From the NCBI GenBank assembly GCA_029215795.1, contig JARDYH010000001.1:117950533-118014532 (forward strand): 64,000 bases of DNA, given 5' to 3'. A program made the translations under genes and the position numbers. How positions within the stretch are numbered: the first letter of the stretch is position 1; every line of letters begins with the position of its first letter. Below the pieces are notes generated by a model. It was not told the origin of the DNA. It made no database searches and saw nothing but the letters and a program-made list of their open reading frames with translations. This document shows, piece after piece, positions 20,316 through 32,070 of this stretch. This DNA comes from Anniella stebbinsi. Lineage: Eukaryota > Chordata > Lepidosauria > Squamata > Anniellidae.

Positions 20316-21540
20316 GATTAATAATAATAATAATTTGTTTCACATCTACTAGAACTGCCTTGTTTTTAACAGCATTTTGTCTTGGTTTAGCCTTATTTTT
20401 GTCCCTCATTATGCTAGTGTGTAGGCCATGCATATCCCAGCCACAGCCAACCACCCCCAATTTACTCAGTGAGCCAAATAACGTAATTAGGGGAGAGAAG
20501 GCCTTGAGGCAGTTTACAGTCAGGTATAGTTGACCTGAAAATATCTCCTTCACCCAGGAATATCTTGCTATAAGCCCTCCGGCCATCATGCCATAACCTT
20601 GAGCTAGATGGATGCTGCCTAAGCTTAGCATATTTTTCATATTTTCTATTTTCAAATAACTTCTGTACTATCCCACAGTTCCTCAAAATTCTAACGATGG
20701 GGTCATTTTAAACTTATCTGTGCTCTCACCAAAACCCTGTCACTTTCCCTTCTCCATCTTCTTTTCCCCAAAGGCGTCCTTTCTTCTCTATTCCTGTCTG
20801 CAAATATAGGTCGATTAGCATTTCCATGGATTACTATAACCCTCTGATCTCTGCCTATTTAATGAGCTGCGTCGGAAGTGATCTTCCTTACCTGTGCCAC
20901 TCTGATCATGTCACTCCCTGTCTCAACACAACCCAAAAGCTTCCTGTCTAATCCCTTTTCGTGTTTCAAGTCTCTCTTGTCATTTCAAGACCTTTCGCGG
21001 TGCTTCTTCTACCTAAAGCTCAGTTATAATTTCTTGCTATTTCATATTCGGCTTTTGTGAATTTTGCCTGCCACTAGTTTCCTACCCACCACGACAAAGA
21101 ACCCTAAACTCTTTGGATAAGGGTCCCTTCTCCAGGACGCTAACATCCCACTTCTTATTCAACTAGTTTGCGACAAGCCAGTATTGAAAAGGTCCCTGCA
21201 GTATCCACCCAGCCCAGCTTCTTAGTACTCTCCCAAAGCTTTTAACTTCTCTCTTATTCAGATAAATCCCAACCATTAATAGGCAAGGAAGGGGGAAAGT
21301 TATTGACCTGAAAAGAGTAGCTGACTATCGCTTTTTAGCTACTCCTCTCCCTCCTTTTCCAGTAATCTCTCTGTGTGCGCTTGGGGCCTGAATTGCAAAC
21401 AGTATGTCAAAAAGTGTTTACACACCTCTAATTTTTTTTTAAAAAAAAACACTTACTGTTCCCCTGGACATCTCTCTCTGGCAGAACACAGTTTGGATGT
21501 TGACCCATTCACATGACTATTTCTCCTCTTCGTGTATTGT
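20316..21540. other. Background, no gene recognised
   Basis: Starts with a short AAT repeat (about 20313-20334). No gene or structured repeat recognised. The 158-aa minus-strand frame ending in 20179 is partly CR1 read out of frame. Confidence 0.45.
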
Positions 21541-21547
21541 ATTTTCC

Positions 21548-21612
21548 AGGGTGGATTTGATTTAAATCAATTTGATTTAAATCATGATTTAAATCACGAT
21601 TTAAATCAAATT
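21548..21612. repeat. GATTTAAATC palindrome array
   Basis: Four copies of the perfect palindrome GATTTAAATC at 21559, 21574, 21586 and 21598, spaced 15, 12 and 12 bp, preceded by AGGGTGG. This is most likely the end of a DNA transposon with repeated palindromic subterminal motifs. A host regulatory array is less likely. Confidence 0.6.
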
Positions 21613-21841
21613 CTGACGACTACAATGCTAGGATGAAAATGCCCTCCCAGCAGAGGGGGCAGCCACCTTCCCCCTCCAAAAGTGCTCCTGAGAATGATGC
21701 GACCTCAATATGTTACATTGTTTCCATTAGGTGTTTTATAGGACTGAATAACACCAACGAGATGCTCATTGCAGTTCTGCTACTGCTTGAAGCAGTGCAA
21801 AGTTTTGTAGAAGGAAGGAAGGAAGGAAGGAAGGAAGGAAG

Positions 21842-21872
<31 letters not shown>

Positions 21873-22260
21873 CTTTGCTGCCTGGCCGGAATGGAAGCCC
21901 TTCACCCCAGAAATATTACTAGGATTTCACCCTCACCCTGAAAGAAAGGGAAGCATTCACTTGCCCTTTATTCTGTTCTCCCTCCTTCGCAGTCCCCTCA
22001 AAAATGCAGGGCAAATAATTCAGATCTGCACTAGATCACAGTCCCATTGCCACTAGTAGTCTGCTTCCCTGCACTCATTTTCAGTATGGAATGCAACCTG
22101 AGAAGGAACACTCCAGTCCGCTGATTTAAGTAGAATTACTTATCTATGCTATACACTTATATTGGTTTTATACACTTCGTAGAACTACAGTGCCAAGGAT
22201 TCCCTGGAAAGATCATAGAGAGACTCCTAAACTAGGGAATGAAGAACTCATGGGAAGCTG
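21613..22260. repeat. Background with (GGAA)n(GAAA)n microsatellite
   Basis: A purine microsatellite, GGAA then GAAA, spans 21811-21871. The 102-aa frame across it (KEGRKEGR-type translation) is a product of the repeat. No gene recognised in the rest. Confidence 0.7.
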
Positions 22261-22760
22261 GCCCAGCTGAGCACTCAGTGATGCGCAATTTCCAGAGCCC
22301 CTGCAAAGCGTGCTTTGCCTCTCCCTCCATGCCACCCGTGGCCTTAAAGGCCCTCTTGGATTAATGGCACACTGGGAAAATTGCGCACTTTCTGGAGGCC
22401 CCAGAAAATGTGCTTTACCTTCCTGCCCCCCAGCACCAAACATGGCCTTAAAGGCCCTCTGAATCCAAGAGGGCCTTTAAGGTCACGATTGGCCAAGGGG
22501 GAACACGATTTCTCCAAGGCTGGAGAAATAAAGTATTTTCCCCTCCATTCTAATGCCAAGGGGGGGGGGGGGAAGAGAAATGCAATTTCCCCAAGGCTGG
22601 GGAAATTGTATATTTTTTCCCTCCACTAGGGGTCGGGGCAGAAGTGAGTTCCACACAGATCTGCGCCCCCTTTGTCCTGTGGCCAGTGATGGGGCATCCA
22701 TCAGGGCCTGAAGGGGCAGACACAGGGGCGGGCAATGCCCTTGTGGGCCTGGGCAGATTT
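22261..22760. repeat. Complex element of direct and inverted subrepeats
   Basis: A unit starting with GCGCAATTTCC at 22284 recurs 98 bp on at 22382 (GCGCACTTTCT), both leading to GGCCTTAAAGGCCCTCT. The latter is answered by its complement AGAGGGCCTTTAAGG at about 22467-22481. Then CCAAGGCTGGAGAAATAAAG is followed about 80 bp on by CCAAGGCTGGGGAAATTG. A G-run lies at 22561-22572. Probably a non-autonomous DNA transposon; borders unknown. Confidence 0.5.
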
Positions 22761-22799
22761 TCACCCCACTGCTATCCTAAACCAATCTAAATCTGTGGC

Positions 22800-22905
22800 A
22801 AAAGTATATCCCATTTGGCTACTGTGTGAACAGAGGGCTGGACTAGATGGACCCTTGATCTGATCCAGCATGGCTCTTCTTGTGTTCTGATGTTCTTCTA
22901 TGTGA
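22800..22905 (+). mobile_element. SINE-like 3' tail
   Basis: Contains GGGCTGGACTAGATGGACCC, TGATCTGATCCAGCATGGCT and CTTCTTGTGTTCT, a common reptilian interspersed-repeat tail. The minus-strand relative is at 11728-11822. No pol III boxes are retained. Confidence 0.55.
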
Positions 22906-24442
22906 ACATGTCTTGCATTATTTTTCCTGCTTGCCTTTATGAAAATGTTTGTGGACAGAACATGGCCATAGATGTGGCCATCTTATACTATTCTTTTATA
23001 TCTAAGGAAAAGAAACATGTAAGTGATGCTTGGAGAATGATTACTGTGACTGCCTGTCTCAGAGCACTCACATTACACTTTTAATACAAATGCTAAATTT
23101 CCTTAAAGCAAAAAATAAAATAGAAAAACTAACTGGCAATATCAATCAAATTATCCTTATTTAATCAGTGGAATTCATTCTAGTAACTGTCTATGTTTTA
23201 TTAATTTGAATTATTTCTAAAAGGACACAGGAACATTCATAGTAACATCTGTCTTTTATGGTACACAAATGAATGAGCAACAAAATGATGAATAAGCAAT
23301 GTGCTTTACACTCTTTTATCATGAAATTCTGTATAGATGCCATAACCTGAAAACAGCATCCATGTCAGCAATAGTTTTAAAAAATAATCAAAACCTCAAA
23401 CGGTGCTAAAGCTTTATGTTGTTTTGAGAGCCTTTAATCATTAATGCAGAAATACATGATAGGGCAATCCAACCACTTTCATGGCTGGGTCTGTACAACA
23501 GGATATATGGGTTTAAAAAATTAACAGGTAATTTGTACTCAAAGTGCTACATCCCTAAAAATATACTCTCCCCATTTTTGCATAATGTATTTCAGCTAAG
23601 AGCTCAAATCAGTCTAAGAGCTCAAAGGCACTAAATGAAGCCTTTCACCACTAAAGTTTTTATTTGTGTAGGAGAAAAAAAAAGAGAGCTAGATGCTGTT
23701 TCCTTCCATTTGCAGCTGCATAAAGCAGTCACTTTAGAAAATGAACACTTTGTTAAATTTATAGCTCTTGTGTTCTCATTTAGTCTAATCTGTGCTGGCT
23801 CAGCATAACTTCACTGTGTAAACTGCACCTACCCCTCAGCACATCCAGCAAATTCTGCATTGGCTGACAAAGGAATAGAGCACAAAGGCCATGTTGGAAC
23901 ATATTTCATTCTTTGGACATTATATTATTATAATTGCACATTTCACAAACCATCCCATAAACAGATAAACAGAGCAAGGAAACATCATTTCAATTAAGCC
24001 CTGGGTACATGAATGCATCCTTCTTTGATCATTTGCAGTTTTGTGATAATGTTTACCCCTTAATATTGGCAGGATCATAATATACATTGACAAAATGATT
24101 AACGAGGTAGTCAATTCTTTCCTAGCATAAAGCATGCTAAAAGCTTACATAAGCTTTGGAAATGCCTCTTCATAGAATTGTCCTATAACTTTACGAAATC
24201 ATCTTGCTAATTAAACATGCCAAGCTGCTTGTTATTCATTAAAAAGTAAACCTGATTCAGTCCCCCAATATTCATTGCACCAATTAGAGTGTGCTCTTTA
24301 TTTCAATTAATGCGGGGGTACAAAATTCGTTTTTATACATACATATGTGTTATATTATACCCTAGCCTACCTCCTTCTCAAATCTGGTTAATGTATCTGA
24401 ATAAAAAGGTTTTTGCTTATGGAAGCTCATGCCTGAATAAAT
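22906..24442. other. Repeat-poor AT-rich block, possible conserved non-coding DNA
   Basis: No gene. About 23080-24260 lacks recognised repeats and carries many TAAT/ATTA words (for example GCTAATTAAACATG near 24207 and TCAATTAAGCCC near 23991). Enhancer-like composition only; no proof of function. Confidence 0.25.
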
Positions 24443-24614
24443 GAGTTGGGCCAGATCCACACCAAGCAGGATATAGCACTATGAAAGCAGTATATAAGAG
24501 GCAGGAGCCACACTACTGCTTTATAGTGGTATTGAAGTGCACTGACAATTGTTGGGGCCCATTGACACATACCATATACCACTATATCCTGCTTGGTCTA
24601 GATCTGGCCTAGGT
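24443..24614. mobile_element. CAGATCTACACC fold-back MITE, copy 2 (24451-24606)
   Basis: Same family as 17221-17387: termini CCAGATCCACACCAAGCAGG and CCTGCTTGGTCTAGATCTG, and interior GGCAGGAGCCACACTACTGC. Flanks GAGTTGGG and GCCTAGGT match at 5 of 8, an eroded or absent duplication. Non-autonomous. Confidence 0.8.
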
Positions 24615-25802
24615 CTAAAGTACCTTTCGAAATGCTAGATTAGCTCACTATTACAGAATCAAGAAACTGGCTGTGTTTGAACGTAACATTAAACTTTGGT
24701 GAGGCATTACATGAACAAACATCAAGCACTCCACACCTCCCCCTCCTTTTCCAGTCCACCTATGAAGAAGAGATTGGAGGATTTTGCAACTATTTTTTAA
24801 TAACCACAGTTCAGCATTATAGTTGAATATGCACAAACTGGACTTAGTCATAACAATGGATTATTGAACAAGCGAATTTCAAAGTGTGGTCTATGAAGCT
24901 GGCTTGTGTCAAGAAACTATAGTTAAAATGAACTACAGTTCAGGGTTTGGAAATAATGATAAACTTTGGTTAATTGAAAGTGGAAGTGAACGCTTCTGAT
25001 TTTATTCTCACACCATTAGAAGAGCAGAGAGTGGTGGTCGTGGTGGGGACACAAGAGTCCCACACTTGCATAACTAATGCTAAACCATAGTTTAGTGTTA
25101 CATGTAAGAGTGGCTCTGCATCAAGAAAAATCCTGTTGTTTTCCAGCCACTGTTGTGCTTCCTGGTTCTTTGGTGTGATTGATATGAGTTGGATTACACA
25201 GGAGGAGAGAGGTGACAAGGTGGACGATCCTGCTGCTTCCTGGTGCTCCTTTACATGGCAGACGTGGTTGGTTGAATTGAAAGAGTGCCTCCCTCCCTCT
25301 CTCTCCGACATGTGTGCAAAGGAGTGGGGTGTGGGGAGGAATCTTGTTTTCGTCTCTTTCCTCGCAGTCCCCAGGAAAGCCAGGACTTACTTCTGAATAG
25401 AAGCAAGATTGTGCTGTAAGTTTGCAACCCTCAGCTCACTTATTTGGGAGTAAGCCCCATTGAATACAATGAGACTTACTTCTGAGTAGACACATGGGGA
25501 TCAGATCTACCGCCCTTTGTTGCAGGGAGCCATTTTACCCTCTTCTCCCTCGATTTAAAGACCTTCCTCCGTTCCTCAGCAACTTCATAGCACAATGACA
25601 GCTTTACACACTACCAATTTCGTATATTAAGGCTTTATTCCAGCTTTTCTCTGATTTTTTTTTAAAGACGCAATAAGGAACCACTGGAGATGTCCTGTTT
25701 GTTTACAGCATCATTTAATTGAACTGGAAAATTGACCCGGAAACAAGCATGCTATAAATAGCTCATTTCAAGAAGCCCTAAAGCAGCCTATTATGTTGTT
25801 AA
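24615..25802. repeat. Background with decayed repeats
   Basis: About 24840-25110 has recurring AACTATAGTT, AACTACAGTT and AACTTTGGTT words that also occur near 32940-32990, 46390-46520 and 55840-56060; probably a dispersed decayed element. About 25430-25500 (TTGGGAGTAAGCCCCATTG, GAGACTTACTTCTGAGTAG) is a fold-back MITE piece. No gene. Confidence 0.4.
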
Positions 25803-26246
25803 CACAAGAGCCTCAGACCCACGCCCGGCAACGCCTGGGCGGGGGGAGGCTGATTGCGGATGGGGGGAGAGACGGCGCAGCATGGAGGTAGGCCATTGGC
25901 CACCTCGTTTTGGCGCCACTGGGGCAGGGAGGAGCGCAGCTATGTAAGGGCTGCACTCCCAACCAATTCAGATTGTGAGCAAAAAATTCCTACTCGGCCT
26001 CCAAGAGGACAACCAGCGAACCCACACTGTCTACAAGGGAGGGAGGGAGGGAGGGAGAGAGCCAAAACGGATGAAGAGGGCTCTGGGCAGGAGCGCAGCC
26101 CTTAAACAGCAGCGCTCCTCCCTGCCCCAGTGGCGCCAAAATGAGGTGGCCAATGGCCTACCTCCACGCCGTGCCATCTCCCCCCCCCATCCGCAATCAG
26201 CCTCCCCCCGCCCAGGCGTTGTCGGGCGTGGGTCTGAGGCTCTTGT
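25803..26246. mobile_element. GC-rich long-arm fold-back element
   Basis: Arms of about 140 bp pair almost perfectly: ACAAGAGCCTCAGACCCACG through GGCTGATTGCGGATGGGG to CATTGGCCACCTCGTTTTGG, with the complement at about 26108-26246. The centre holds a GGGA repeat (26037-26058). No clear target-site duplication. One arm reappears as a diverged fragment at about 53465-53580. Several arginine/proline-rich frames here are palindrome shadows. Confidence 0.75.
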
Positions 26247-27295
26247 GGAAGTGGAGGGTGAGAAATAACGACACAACACAAGAATATGGATTTAAATATG
26301 AGCCACATTTCTTAAGGATTCTGCAAAGGGGTAAATCCTAAGGGGCATCTCACACTTGGCCATAAGGCCATCCCTAGGATCGGGCGAGCCATTCTTAACC
26401 CCTGTAGTGGCGCCTTACAGCTCGCCACCTCATGGGTTCCCCACTTGGGGTAGGGAGGCCTTCCGGCACTCCCTCGGAACCGTGCAGCATGGTTGCACAC
26501 ATTTATAGGAATATTAGAACAAACAATGTGATGTGAGGAAAAAAATATGTGGCAGCATTACAAAAAAAGGGCCTGTCTATATATTTTTTAAAAGGAAAGA
26601 ACAAAGATGGAAAGAAACAACCACTGCATTCTTTCCGATTATCTGACAGAACTGGAAAAGAAAATAAAAAAACCCAATCCATTTATATTTTAAGTTATTT
26701 TTCCCTTCTAAGAAAGTAGCTTGCATTCCCCCCCCCCCCCACAAAATGAAAGACTATAATGGACACTGTGACTTTCTAAACACGAAAGAAACACTCTTAG
26801 AGGTAACAGTAGCCACTGAATAATCTTGGCTGTACTTTCGAAGGATGAATGACTACCTATTTGAAGATAAAGTTTCAACTTACATCTCTTTTCCTTTGTG
26901 CAAAACTTGATAGGTCTTATCAGTGAATGGGGCAAAAAAACCTATCTCTAAATCTATTTTAAGGGAGGGGAAAGTCCTGTGCTGCAGACACCTTATCCCC
27001 AAAGTATAGCATTATTAGTTTTGTTTAAATTCACAGGACTCCCCCCCCCCTGTACTTTTCATACTCTGTAATAATTGAAGGGTTAGACCTCTAGTCTTTT
27101 TTTACTGCAATATAACAAATCATGATAATCCATTCTAACCACCATTCCCACTGTGTACAATGCTAGCTTATGAAACCTATTCCTATCTCTCTCCTTTTCT
27201 TTAAAACATTTTTTTTCCAATTATAAATTTTAAAGCTATGTTACTGTTTGATTTCAAATCTCATGTTTCCGTAGCTGGTCTATATCTGGTAATCT
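26247..27295. other. Background, no gene recognised
   Basis: About 26340-26490 is GC-rich with a GGGCGAGCC/GGCGCC flavour but no recognised identity. C-runs at 26729-26740 and 27042-27050. No exon evidence. Confidence 0.45.
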
Positions 27296-27850
27296 CCTGG
27301 TTGTAGATGGGGCTGTCTTTGAAGACTGCCCAGAACTGCAGTTACTTCAAAACACAGCCATTATGCTATTAATTGGGACCAGGCATTGGGAATGGGAACA
27401 CATCTTGCCAGTGCTTAAAGAACTTCCAGTCTATTTCTGAAGACAATTCAAAGTGCTGCTTCTTATCTTTAAAGCCCTACATGGCATGAGACTTGGATAC
27501 TTGAGGGATTGCCTTCTCCAATATCAAATTGCCTGTACACTAAGGTCTTCCTCAGAGACCCTCCTCTGGATCCCCTGCCATATGAAGTGAGGTGGTGAAT
27601 GGTGAGTATGGAGGAGAAGACTTTTTTTGACTATGGCACCTTGCTTGTGAAACTCTTTCCCCAGGGAGGCTCACCTGGCACCTATACTAGTATGTTGTGG
27701 ATGCCAGGCAAAGCTTTTATTTATTTTCTCAGCTTCTAAGCACTGATGGTTTTTTCCCCTGGTGTGAATGTGTGTGTGTGTTATGTTTTTATTAGTTATT
27801 CTAATTGATCTAAGAAGTTTTGAATTAAAAAGTGGTATAGAAATGTTTTC
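27296..27850 (+). mobile_element. L2/CR1-L3-like LINE 3' end
   Basis: Plus-strand translation, broken by stops, reads LQLLQNTAIMLLIGTRHWEW, later QFKVLLLIFKALHGM and LRDCLL, matching the post-RT region of the LINE seen at 13765, 45440 and 61620. It is followed by GGCACCTTGC-type text and a tail ending AAAGTGGTATAGAAATG and AATAAAA (about 27850). 5'-truncated and dead. Confidence 0.75.
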
Positions 27851-29030
27851 AATAAAACAAAACCCACATAAAATAGGGTTGCTATGCCTCTTTCTCTTTA
27901 ATATAGTCTTAAGTTTAGTCTTCATAATAAAACTTAAGTGGTTCTTCAAAGATGTTAGTGCATCTGCCCTGCATAACCTAAGATGCCAAAGAGTCTTCTG
28001 GCCTAAAATGGATGTCATATGAACGCTGTCTTTATTTTAACTGGAAATAAGTTGGCGAGTGTTCTTTGAGAAATCTTACATTAGATGCCACTGTCCCTAG
28101 CAGAACAAGTTTATAGATGCAGTACTGCTGGTGAACATAATACCGATTACAAAGGGCACACAAATTAGCATCCAATGACTTTTAGTTGTCGGTAACCATA
28201 GAACTCTGTTTATCAAGAATTCACATTCTGGCAAACAAGGCTCCTTCAGTTAGATGCACTTTCAAAACCTCATATTGCTTAGCTCCATTTGTCATCAACT
28301 TTAGAAAATCAAAGCCACCAAGAAACGCTGCCAATGTTTCTTTTTATAGTAGGGGACAGATATTTGTGTTTGTATTGCTTAGTGTTAACCTGAGAGGGAA
28401 ATCAAAATAAGGGACTTTGTTATTACTTCACAAAAAGAGCAGCATTTTATAGTCCTTAATTTGTTTTCCCAGAGATTTTTCTATTGATTTTAGTTAAGCT
28501 TTCCCTTAGCTTGCAAGGCTACAGAACTTTAAAAGGAAGGAGAATGACAATAGGGTATTTTTTTTCTACCTTAGAATGCTCTGCTTAGAATTCACTGGAA
28601 GGATGCTTAAATATCTCTGTATGTGCTCCTCCTACAAAGTTACCAGTACAATAGAAATGGTAATGTAACAGAAAATGAACTGGTATTAGTTTACAATTAC
28701 ACTTCTTCAGTATTGCAAAATCACCAGCATGACGCCTCATTATTATATAGCACTGCCAAAAATGTGATCACAAGCCAAATATATTCCATTTGAATTATTT
28801 AAACTTAACACCAAAATTAAAACAAGATCAAAATCCTTATTAGAGCAATATCTTTATTAGGCCAACCCAAAGGTCACAAAAAGCAGTTTCTCTCATCCAT
28901 AGTAGATAAATTACATTTTTAAAAAAACCACGATGAACACCGTTTTTAATCATTATTTTGTTAGAGTTAGTGCCAACTCCCCTCCCCAACTGGGTATTCA
29001 AGCCCTGTATGGACAAGGCTTTAATATCCA
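27851..29030. other. Background, no gene recognised
   Basis: AT-rich with no recognised repeats. Short TAAT-rich stretches around 28400-28520 are the only notable feature. No exon evidence. Confidence 0.45.
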
Positions 29031-29649
29031 GTTCAAACTAGGGATGTATATCGTAACATTAAAATGTACGATAACAATACGATATGCTCTTTATCATGCA
29101 TACGATTAATGGTAACGATACGATAGAGAAGCCTACGATAATTATCAGAGACAATAAAAAATCCTTTAATATTTATTGTATTTTATTGCTTTATCGGAAG
29201 TCTCTTTCTTTTTTGCCGCCACATGGACAGAGCTAGAAGGTGGGGTGTGCTTGATGAGACTGACAGATTCAGTGACCAATTGTGCAGCAAGGATTCCAGC
29301 AGGCTCCAATCACAATGTTGGAGGAGGGCTAAGGATATCCCCGCATAAAACTCCACACTTGGTGTTCCAGCTCCGTTGGGAGTTAGGTGTTGAGGGGAGA
29401 AGGGTGGATTTTGTTGGAGCTCTGTCCTGGCTCCTGGGCCTTATAGTTACTTGGTGGTGAATTGTTAGAGATTCATTGTAGTCTTGCATCTTTGTGTCTC
29501 AGGTTTGTTTGGCTGTGTGTTGCTTGTGTGTTTGAGTTATAGTTTTTAAATTTTTATACGTTTTATGGTTGGTTTGATTGAAGGGTTAGTGGGGTATACT
29601 GTGACTGAGGGAGTGTGTTTTGTCCTCTTCCCTATTTAACTTTCTTTAT

Positions 29650-29652
<3 letters not shown>

Positions 29653-29684
<32 letters not shown>

Positions 29685-29687
29685 TCT

Positions 29688-29729
<42 letters not shown>

Positions 29730-29739
29730 GTGTGTGTGT
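29653..29739. repeat. Compound (AT)n(CT)n(GT)n microsatellite
   Basis: AT repeat 29653-29682, CT repeat about 29683-29727, then GT 29730-29739, inside element C. The short frames across it are repeat translations. Confidence 0.95.
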
Positions 29740-29881
29740 TTGCTTGATTGACTGTGAATGTGCTGGTGTGTCCTGTAGCCTGCTACACAGGATAACACTA
29801 CACAATCTCTGGTCAAAGCAGCACACAAAGGATTGTTATTAATATAAATAATAATTTCATTTTCAATCACTTTGTAACAGT

Positions 29882-30055
29882 ATGAAACGCAGCGGCTCTA
29901 AGGCGCGCCTTGGGCGAGGTGGCTCTGGCTCTAGGAGAGATGCTGTTGCTGCTGGGGGTAGTTCTGGGATGGCTGTCTCTCCCTCTCACAGTTTTTATTC
30001 CTTTTTGAAAGACACTGCTCCAGCCAATGTTTCCCGTCTGGAGGGACTGCTTTAG
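29882..30055 (+). CDS. 57-aa frame in element C, uncertain
   Basis: ATG at 29882 opens a basic, glycine/serine-rich peptide (begins MKRSGSKARLGRGGSGSRRD, ends NVSRLEGLL) and stops at TAG 30053-30055. It could be the degenerate N-terminus of a transposase or simply chance. No conserved domain is visible and the Kozak context is weak. Confidence 0.12.
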   Translation: MKRSGSKARLGRGGSGSRRDAVAAGGSSGMAVSPSHSFYSFLKDTAPANVSRLEGLL

Positions 30056-30175
30056 TGAGCCTTGAGTTGAGAGATTCCTATATTATTATTTTTCATCACT
30101 ACATCCCTGGGTCGTGAAGTCCGTTACTGAGGGACTGCAGAAGCATCCCCCTCACGCATTTCCTTTTTTTTTTCC

Positions 30176-31320
30176 AGACTTTGGTCCAGGCAAAGTACCT
30201 GCCTACCTCTACCCTGAACATGACTTATATTAATTTGGCAAAGTGCCTACCCCGAACGTGAGTTTTATTTGCCACTGATCCAGCCAATGTGTGCAGCTCT
30301 GGCATGAAGAAATGCCCACCTGCCTGCACGGGAATGGTGGGAAGACTGGGTCATTTTAAGTTTTCAAGCATGATGAGGTCAAGGCGGTGCATGAGGGTTG
30401 TTTTGATGGGATCCTCCAGGTTTCCTCGCTACTTGGGGTATCTCCTGGCCCAATGAGGCCCTGCCTGCTAAGGCTGGCTCTAAAATCAATGTAACGCCCG
30501 TGCTATTCCCCTACCCCTCAATCCTTTTAATTTGTAAACATGCATGGCCTAATCAATGAGACAAGGCAGCAGTAGTTCACCATCTTCTAATTTTACTTTT
30601 ATGACTGCATATGGAAGGCATTGCCTAGGTTTATCCACAGGTTTGGAAAGTTCATTGTATTCATAAAAATATACCAAAGTCACATGACTTGTATTTGGCA
30701 AAGTGCCTAGCTACCTCTACCCCAAACGTGACTTTTTATTTATTTGGCAAAGTGCCTACTTCTACCCCGAACGTGACTTTCATTTGGCGAAGTGCCTACC
30801 CCGAACATGAGTTTTATTTGCCACTGCTCCAGCCAATGTGTGCAGCTCTGGCATGAAGAAATGCCCACCTGCCTGCTAAGGCTGGCTGAAACAACTGTAA
30901 TGCCCATGCTACTCCCCTACCCCCCCAATCATTTATTTCATTTGTACTTAGACATGCATGGCCTAATCTAGAGAGAGACAAGGCAGCGGTTCTACTGCAG
31001 CGGAATACATCCACTCACTGTGCCATGTATGCATAGGCACTAGTGGGATCCTGCCGGTTGGCGCACCACAGGGGTATCTCCTGGCCCAATGAGGTCCTGC
31101 CTGCTAAGGCTGGCTCTAAAATCAATGTAACACCCGTGCTATTCCCCTACCCCCCAATCCTTTTAATTTGCAGACATGCGTGGCCTAATCAATGAGACAA
31201 GGCAGCAGCAGTTCACCATCTTCTGATTAACACATTTTACTTTTATGACTGCATATGGAAGGCACTGCCTAGGTTTATCCACAGGTTTTGAAAGTCCATT
31301 GTATTCATAAAAATATACCT
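30176..31320 (+). repeat. Nested direct repeats inside element C
   Basis: The word series GGCAAAGTGCCTACC with CCCCGAACGTGA occurs around 30190-30260 and again, multiplied, at 30695-30810. TGTGCAGCTCTGGCATGAAG occurs at about 30289 and 30838. A block of about 240 bp starting GGGGTATCTCCTGGCCCAAT recurs at about 30436 and 31070. The TAAGGCTGGCT...CATGGCCTAATC block occurs three times (about 30470, 30877, 31104). This shows repeated internal duplication within the transposon. Confidence 0.8.
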
Positions 31321-31328
31321 ATAAGTCT

Positions 31329-31351
31329 CAGCAGCAGCAGCAGCAGCAGCG
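31329..31351 (+). repeat. (CAG)n tract
   Basis: A short CAG/GCA trinucleotide run inside element C, near its right end. No coding context. Confidence 0.9.
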
Positions 31352-31858
31352 AGTGCATTACCGGAAACAGTGCATGTTGTTGAGAGCTTACTTCCGAGTA
31401 ACGCCTGCAGCTGTGTGTCTGAAATTGGGCACAGATGAGTCCCCTCAAGACCATCTGTGAGATGCCCATGAGTACTGGACGACAACGTCTCTTGAAAAAG
31501 GACCACATTTCAGCCACCTAAAACAGTGTATTTGAAAGCTTACTTCCGAGAAACGCTTGCACCGATTCTTCTAAAATTTGGCACACAAGATTAGCAACAC
31601 TCAGTCTGTACTGTGACCAAGTTTCAAACCTGTAACTTGGAAAATTAAGAAGTTTTAGGCCTTTCTTTGACTCAAAAATCAACTCTCTAGGGCAAAATGG
31701 AGAAACGATATAATATCGGATTTCCGATAATTATCAGAAATGCGATACAATACGATACAGTTCACCTACAATATAATCGGAGGCGATAAATTTTTTGGTC
31801 CGAAATTCTGATAACGATACGATATTTTTGGGCGTGCACATCCCTAATTCAAACAGTA

Positions 31859-32070
31859 TTGCAGTTCCAGAGGAAGGTGCCTTATATGGAGATCACTGAC
31901 AGGGAGTATCTCTCTGGGATTTCAGGCAGAGGCCTTTTCCAGCCCTACCTGGAAATGACAGAGACTGAACCTGGGATTTCAGCCAGAGGCCTTTTCCAGC
32001 CCTACCTGGAAATGACAGAGACTGAACATTTTCATGCAAAGCAAACTGTTCCACCACTGAGCTTTTCCCC
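31859..32070 (-). mobile_element. tRNA-derived SINE, copy 2, with internal duplication
   Basis: Minus-strand SINE of the family at 18146: A-box remnant GCTCAGTGGTGG (about 32050-32061), TTTGCATGAAAATG, and a body containing CCAGGTAGGGCTGG. A 57-bp stretch is tandemly duplicated (31916-31972 and 31973-32029), including the B-box-like GTTCAGTCTC. It begins a few bases after the right duplication of element C. Confidence 0.75.

Larger units (their letters stand above)
29031..31854. mobile_element. hAT-type element C (29039-31846), 2.8 kb
   Basis: Runs from TAGGGATGTATATCG at 29039 to GCGTGCACATCCCTA at 31846; flanks GTTCAAAC (29031-29038) and ATTCAAAC (31847-31854) match at 7 of 8. Subterminal DNA is dense in ACGATA/TATCG words (GATAACGATACGATA-type) at both ends, as expected for transposase-binding sites. 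It is much longer than its relatives, with microsatellites, internal duplications and a small frame at 29882-30055. No recognisable BED finger or hAT dimerisation domain, so I treat it as non-autonomous or badly decayed. Confidence 0.82.

Noticed and set aside
29653..29739. Transmembrane-like peptides encoded near the AT/CT repeat
   Set aside because: They are translations of dinucleotide repeats.
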